From Mycobacterium sp. SMC-2 (GTDB lineage Bacteria; Actinomycetota; Actinomycetes; Mycobacteriales; Mycobacteriaceae), in the NCBI RefSeq assembly GCF_025263485.1, contig NZ_CP079863.1, positions 5,766,001 to 5,830,000 on the forward strand: DNA of 64,000 bases. The letters are read 5' to 3'. The notes beneath the pieces were generated by a model. The model saw nothing but the letters and a program-made list of their open reading frames with translations, ran no database searches and was not told where the DNA came from. Positions 59,975-64,000 of this stretch are shown here, piece by piece. The position numbers and the translations under genes were made by a program. Numbering within the stretch: the first letter of the stretch is position 1; every line of letters begins with the position of its first letter.

Positions 59975-60484
59975 GTGATCGCGGACAACACCGCCCAGCC
60001 CAACCCCGGGACTGACTTGTCGCCCTCGGCTGCATCGCCGGTTATCACCGACTTCCTAAGCCGCCACCATCGCGCGTTTCTGTTCTGCCGGGACTCCGCA
60101 GGCGAACCCACGGGGTATGCGATGCGCACCGTCGCCTACCAGGGCGGTGATCTGCTCTTCGCCACGTACACGAAAAGCACCAAAGTCAGAAACATCCGCG
60201 CCCGGCCCGGGGTCGCCTGCCTCGTGCAGTCGGGGCCCGAGCAGAACGCGTCGTGGGTGTCGGTTCGTGGGCATGCCGAGATCTTTCTACCGGCGCGCGA
60301 CGAAGTCGACGCCCTGATGTCCTCCGCTTCTTCCGATGCGCGAGTGCCCGACGCGGTGGTGGCGACGGTGAGGGACCGGCTGATCAGCGGGAAGCGCTGC
60401 ATCATTCGGGTCGCTGTCGACGAGATTGTCGCGAGCAATCTGGCGGCGGCGCCTGGATCGAGCAGCGACCATGCAACGCAATGA
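59975..60484 (+). CDS. Pyridoxamine-5'-phosphate-oxidase-like flavin-binding protein
   Basis: 169 residues from the GTG at 59975 with GGGAG five bases upstream. The split-barrel fold is suggested by TDFLSRHHRAFLFCRD, GDLLFATYTKSTKVRNIRAR, GVACLVQSG and SWVSVRGHAEIFL, all features of PPOX/F420-binding families. Probably reduces or senses a substrate with FMN or F420. The next related gene overlaps its end by 14 bp. Confidence 0.82.
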   Translation: MIADNTAQPNPGTDLSPSAASPVITDFLSRHHRAFLFCRDSAGEPTGYAMRTVAYQGGDLLFATYTKSTKVRNIRARPGVACLVQSGPEQNASWVSVRGHAEIFLPARDEVDALMSSASSDARVPDAVVATVRDRLISGKRCIIRVAVDEIVASNLAAAPGSSSDHATQ

Positions 60485-60842
60485 GATTCGACGTGGACCG
60501 ATGGCCATGTCGCCCCGCGAGCTCGACGCGTTCCTCGAGGGCCGGCCGACCGGGGCGATCTGCTTCGACGAAGACAGTGGGGCGTTGGTGGCGCTGCCAG
60601 CTGCGGTGGTCGGCGGGTCCGTCCGGCAGGGCGAACTGCACATGTGCGTGGCCGGGACCGTTTGCATCAGCAGGGATTTGCCCGCTTGCCTGGTCGCAGA
60701 CAGTTTTACGAGCTACACCGCGATCCGGGGCATCATCGCTCAGGGCGCTGTGTCGAGCGCGACAGCCGGCGTGCACTCCGACATACTGGTCTGGCTGCGG
60801 CTCAATCGAGTTCGCACCTTCTCCTTCGCCGATGCCGTCTGA
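60471..60842 (+). CDS. Second PPOX-like split-barrel protein
   Basis: 123 residues from the ATG at 60471; ATG 60501 is an alternative. N-terminus QRNEIRRGPMAMSPRELDAF is typical of small PPOX-family proteins, followed by GAICFDEDSGALVALPAAVV and a Cys-rich CVAGTVCISRDLPACLVADS. It overlaps the previous gene, and the pair may form a heterodimer. Function unassigned. Confidence 0.75.
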   Translation: MQRNEIRRGPMAMSPRELDAFLEGRPTGAICFDEDSGALVALPAAVVGGSVRQGELHMCVAGTVCISRDLPACLVADSFTSYTAIRGIIAQGAVSSATAGVHSDILVWLRLNRVRTFSFADAV

Positions 60843-60902
60843 ACATGCGATCACAGTTGCGGTCAGCCAGGCCCGGCTCGCACCGAAACGAACACCATCA
60901 CC

Positions 60903-61688
60903 TCATCGCCGTCGCGGCGCCTTCTTGTTGACCCGGGAGTCGGTCTGGCCCTCGCCGGCGTTGCCGATGTGGGTGTAGTACAGACCGTGGCGCTGCGCGA
61001 GGCTGGGCGGCAGGTCCCGCGCCTCCCACATCGCCCGCACCGTGCCCTGGATGGTCTGGGGTCGCCGCGTGGCGATCTCGGCCGCCAATTCGGCAGCGCG
61101 GCTTCGTAATTGGTCGTCGGACACGACCTCGGTCACCAGACCGATCCGCAGCGCGGTCTGGGCGGCGATCCGCTCCTCACTGCCGAGCAGCGCCCACCGC
61201 ATCACGTCGCCGTAGGGTAGGCCGAGCGCGAGCATGCCCATGGGCTCCAGCGCGGAGACGACACCGGCGTTGGCATGGGGATCGAAGAACTCGGTCGACT
61301 GCGCGCAGATGGCGAAGTCACACTCGTTGACGAAATACATTGCGCCACCAGCGACCATACCGTGCAGGGCGCCGATCACGGGCTTCCACACCTTGTATGC
61401 CTTGGGCCCGAGCATGGTGCCCGGGTCCTCTTGGTTGAAGATCGGCTTGTGATACCACCACGGGCCCTTGGACACGTCGATGCCGGTGCAGAACGCGCGA
61501 TCGCCGTTGGCGCGCAGCACAGCAACGCGGATGTCGTCGTCATCGCGCACGGTGGCCCACACCGCCGCCATCTCGGTGGCCATCTGCTCGTTGAAGCTAT
61601 TGAGTTGACCTGGTCGGTTGAGCGTGACGGTCGCGACGTAGTCGGCCACGTCGAACTCGATGGTCTCCAGCGCGCCCAGATCTGTCAT
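60903..61688 (-). CDS. Enoyl-CoA hydratase/isomerase-like crotonase
   Basis: 261 residues. VTLNRPGQLNSFNEQMATEM, ANGDRAFCTGIDVSKGPWWY, GALHGMVAGGAMYFVNECDF and FFDPHANAGVVSALEPMGML. The segment after the oxyanion hole (GPWWYHKP) and FDPHANAG differ from ordinary hydratases and no clear catalytic Glu pair is seen, so an isomerase or hydrolase is possible. Same strand as the next crotonase, 61 bp away. Confidence 0.85.
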   Translation of the reverse strand: MTDLGALETIEFDVADYVATVTLNRPGQLNSFNEQMATEMAAVWATVRDDDDIRVAVLRANGDRAFCTGIDVSKGPWWYHKPIFNQEDPGTMLGPKAYKVWKPVIGALHGMVAGGAMYFVNECDFAICAQSTEFFDPHANAGVVSALEPMGMLALGLPYGDVMRWALLGSEERIAAQTALRIGLVTEVVSDDQLRSRAAELAAEIATRRPQTIQGTVRAMWEARDLPPSLAQRHGLYYTHIGNAGEGQTDSRVNKKAPRRR

Positions 61689-61749
61689 TGGTCGTCCTTG
61701 GTCATCGGGCCGACGCCGCCTGACGGCAGCTACGCCGGCGTATCAGGGT

Positions 61750-62493
61750 TTACTTGCCCGGTCTCGGGCCGCGACGAAACGCCCGCACACGGTGACGGAA
61801 ATCCTCGGTCTGCGTCAATGCCTGCTGCCCTTGCGCTTCCAGTACCTGGGCGCCTGTCAGGTCGGGCAGTGTCGCGCTCGTCAGTGCGCGTTTGGTCCAT
61901 CCGTATGACGCTGTCGGTCCGGCCGCCAGGGCCTGCAGCACCGACTCCACTTCGTCGTCGAATGCCACGTCGTCGACAACGTGACTGATCATGCCCCAGT
62001 CGAACGCGTCGGTGGCCGGAATCTTTTCGGCCAGCAGGGCCATCCGGGCGGCGCGCGCCCGCCCGATCGCGGCGGGCAGTAACGCAGACGCCCCACCGTC
62101 GGGCATCAGCCCGACCTTGGTGAAAGACAGTTGGAAGAAGGCCGAGCGCGCCGCTATCACCAAGTCGCAGGACAAGGCCAGCGAACACCCGAAACCTGCC
62201 GCTGCGCCGCGCACCCCGGCCACCACCGGCTTCGGTAGCTGCGTGATCGCCTGGACCACCTCGTTTGCCGCGATCACCGCGCCCTCGGTGTCGACCCCGC
62301 TCAGGTCGCCGCCGGCGCAGAACGCCTGGCCGGCACCGCTGAGCGCGACGACGCGCACCGCATCAGTGCTCGCCGTCGCGATCGCCCCGGCCAGCTCCCG
62401 CAGCATCGACGTGTTCACCGCGTTGCGCTTGACCGGCCGGTCCAGCACGATGCGCAGGACCGAGGCGTCGGTGTGCGTAGTAACGCCGTTCAT
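61750..62493 (-). CDS. Enoyl-CoA hydratase/isomerase (crotonase family)
   Basis: 247 residues from the ATG at 62493; a longer upstream frame overlaps the MaoC gene and is rejected. Motifs IVLDRPVKRNAVNTSMLREL, GAGQAFCAGGDLSGVD, AGVRGAAAGFGCSLALSCDL and QLSFTKVGLMPDGGASALLP. Short but complete. Follows the MaoC double-hotdog gene by 37 bp, consistent with a hydratase-crotonase unit. Confidence 0.87.
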   Translation of the reverse strand: MNGVTTHTDASVLRIVLDRPVKRNAVNTSMLRELAGAIATASTDAVRVVALSGAGQAFCAGGDLSGVDTEGAVIAANEVVQAITQLPKPVVAGVRGAAAGFGCSLALSCDLVIAARSAFFQLSFTKVGLMPDGGASALLPAAIGRARAARMALLAEKIPATDAFDWGMISHVVDDVAFDDEVESVLQALAAGPTASYGWTKRALTSATLPDLTGAQVLEAQGQQALTQTEDFRHRVRAFRRGPRPGK

Positions 62494-62530
62494 CGCTGCT
62501 GTTCGGCCGAAGGTGGTCTCATGCCGGCGG

Positions 62531-63811
62531 TTACTCCCCGTGCAGTCGGCGCATCTCCTCACCGACCTTGCCCGACATCCGCGACACCACCTGCGCGCCG
62601 CGGCGCCGCAGATCCTCGTCGGGCACCGGCAATACCACCGCACCAGTCTGTTTGGACGGCAACAGAACCTTCGCCGTCCCTTTGGTGGTGGCTTCGTCGC
62701 GCTGACTGATTCCCTTCACCTCCAGTGACACCGCGGTACCCGGCTCGTCACCCTTGGCGGTGACCGTGCCCGTCATCCGGTGGGTGTCACCCATGTAGTT
62801 GAAGCCGCGCAGCTGCAGATCCATTTCGGCCAGCCAGCCGTCATCACCGATCCAGTTGGTCAGCAAGTGGCTCACCCAGGCTGCCCGCATCTGCCCGTAG
62901 TCGTAGGGCGCGGGGATTCCGAGGGCCTCTGCTCGGGAGGAATCCCAGTGCAGCCGCTGCACGACGTCTGGCACACCGTACTCATCGGGCTGATAAAACG
63001 CCGGCATCCGCTGGCGCAGCTGATGGGCGTACTTCAGGGGGCCGACGCCGTAACCGCCCCAGCCCCAACCCATGTGCATGCTGATGATGTCCACCACCGT
63101 CAGCGGTCCCTTCATCACCGGCGGCAGCTCGTCACCGACGGCCACGTCCTCCCACCACTGCGGCTCGGCCCCGCGGCGCACCTCGGCGTCATAGGCCTGT
63201 TCAACCTCGGCGAACTCCTCCTCGGTCCAGTGCTGCCGGGTGATGTGCAAGTACTTGCCGGACTTCTTCGAGCCCTGACGTTCGGCGTTGATGTAGGACT
63301 CGTCGCGGGTCGCCAGTGGGTTGCCGTCGATATCGACATAGAGGTACCGGAAGGTCTCTTTGACCGAACGCCCACCGGAGAACTCGCTCTCCTTGACCTG
63401 CACATCGAGTGTGTAATTCTCCGCCAGCACCGGCCTGCCGGCGTAAATCGGCTGATACCAAGTCCATTTCACGCCGGCGTAGTACTTGCCGGTGCCGCGG
63501 AACAAGCCGCGGAACAGTTTCTTGCGCTCGGGATCGGTGAACCTGGGTGTCTGGTCCAAGCCCGTGCTGATCGGGAACGTCGGTGGGGCTATCTGTCCGT
63601 GCCAGCGTGTCGTTGTCCCATAGCCGGGGTCGTGGAACAACGGGTTGTCATCGCCGCAGCCGAACGCGAAATGGCTGATGGCATCGGCACTCGGCAGCCG
63701 ATTCCAGGCTTCGTCGCGCTGGTTGACCGGGATGCCGATCTGGGCCTTGGCCCGTGCAATGTCTTCGTCGGTGATGCGGCCCTCGACAGCGGCTGCTTCT
63801 GCGGTTGTCAT
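62531..63811 (-). CDS. MaoC-like double-hotdog acyl-CoA dehydratase
   Basis: 426 residues. N-terminal hotdog of the FAS1-type dehydratase class with ADAISHFAFGCGDDNPLFHD and TTTRWHGQIAPPTFPISTG, and a C-terminal MaoC-like part with RAAWVSHLLTNWIGDDGWLA and GFNYMGDTHRMTGTVTAKGD. The D-x4-H and N-P-L motif of R-specific hydratases is seen only in the first half. Probably hydrates an enoyl-CoA of a bulky substrate. Start ATG 63811. First gene of the rightmost minus-strand unit. Confidence 0.87.
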   Translation of the reverse strand: MTTAEAAAVEGRITDEDIARAKAQIGIPVNQRDEAWNRLPSADAISHFAFGCGDDNPLFHDPGYGTTTRWHGQIAPPTFPISTGLDQTPRFTDPERKKLFRGLFRGTGKYYAGVKWTWYQPIYAGRPVLAENYTLDVQVKESEFSGGRSVKETFRYLYVDIDGNPLATRDESYINAERQGSKKSGKYLHITRQHWTEEEFAEVEQAYDAEVRRGAEPQWWEDVAVGDELPPVMKGPLTVVDIISMHMGWGWGGYGVGPLKYAHQLRQRMPAFYQPDEYGVPDVVQRLHWDSSRAEALGIPAPYDYGQMRAAWVSHLLTNWIGDDGWLAEMDLQLRGFNYMGDTHRMTGTVTAKGDEPGTAVSLEVKGISQRDEATTKGTAKVLLPSKQTGAVVLPVPDEDLRRRGAQVVSRMSGKVGEEMRRLHGE

Positions 63812-64000
63812 CGTTTTCCTTACCTTTCTTGGAGGGTGGTTGTTGCCCTCGGCCGTAGGCTTTCAACTGCCCAGGGACGTCGGGTATGGCTTTCATGGTT
63901 TTGCTGTCTTCGATGGCCGAAGGAGATTGGCCGCCCGGGGTCCCGCGACGACTCGACCGCTAATTGAGAGATGCGATGTGATCGCTGTGTAAGGACACGC
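63812..64000. other. Right-edge intergenic segment
   Basis: 189 bp upstream of the MaoC-like gene. AAGG and related purine-rich stretches precede that gene's start. No coding feature is supported; any gene beyond the edge is out of view. Confidence 0.4.

Overview
The window is high-GC DNA from an actinobacterium, most likely a fast-growing environmental mycobacterium or a close relative. This is inferred from the gene content: many acyl-CoA dehydrogenases, crotonases and AMP-ligases, MaoC double-hotdog, AveC-like and F420-type proteins, 4-bp ATGA/GTGA gene overlaps and frequent GTG starts. It is a dense catabolic island for cyclic carbon compounds. No rRNA, tRNA, CRISPR array or transposase was seen.

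Left part, 1-10.1 kb, minus strand. One run of tightly packed genes encodes a LigB-type extradiol dioxygenase, an SDR dehydrogenase, a Rieske ring-hydroxylating oxygenase (RHO 1, alpha and beta), a FAH-family hydrolase, an acyl-CoA ligase and a MenB/BadI-type crotonase. After a 40-bp palindrome follow another crotonase and two acyl-CoA dehydrogenases; the last one runs off the left edge. A TTG-started TetR gene (10.3-10.9 kb) diverges from the run. This looks like aromatic ring opening followed by CoA activation and opening of a second, alicyclic ring.

10.9-17.8 kb, minus strand. A second operon holds a flavin monooxygenase of acyl-CoA dehydrogenase fold, two SnoaL/NTF2-like proteins, a VOC protein, an SDR, RHO 2 alpha and beta, a YceI lipocalin-like protein and a second FAH hydrolase with an apparent CTG start.

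18.1-36.3 kb. A [3Fe-4S] ferredoxin, a gentisate/1-hydroxy-2-naphthoate dioxygenase-like bicupin and a NahE/PhdJ-type hydratase-aldolase lie on the plus strand. A minus-strand meta-cleavage operon follows (extradiol dioxygenase, 4-oxalocrotonate decarboxylase/hydratase, 4-OT tautomerase, aldehyde dehydrogenase), then a plus-strand aldehyde dehydrogenase, MarR and ACMSD-type amidohydrolase. Next is a minus-strand operon with an acyl-CoA dehydrogenase, RHO 3 alpha and beta, a BphB-type dihydrodiol dehydrogenase, two small proteins, a ferredoxin reductase, IclR and a 4,5-dihydroxyphthalate decarboxylase homologue. Together these could carry a bicyclic hydroxy acid through a phthalate-like acid to a catechol and then to central metabolism. 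The substrate cannot be read from sequence.

36.4-45.5 kb. Mixed region: an orphan double Phd antitoxin, hotdog proteins, an acyl-CoA dehydrogenase, a P450, a GntR/FadR regulator and an AMP-ligase, ending in about 0.9 kb of decayed gene fragments.

45.5-64 kb. A CoA-ester and P450 region: a deletion-damaged acyl-CoA dehydrogenase, a crotonase, a dienoyl-CoA-reductase-like SDR broken by one amber codon, two AMP-ligases, a DUF35 protein, an AveC-like membrane protein with a 39-residue membrane peptide beside it, an amidohydrolase, a tandem double TetR, and a TetR-CaiB-P450 operon with a 20-bp operator-like palindrome. Then follow an LLM oxidoreductase, two small flavin-fold proteins, two crotonases and a MaoC double-hotdog hydratase.
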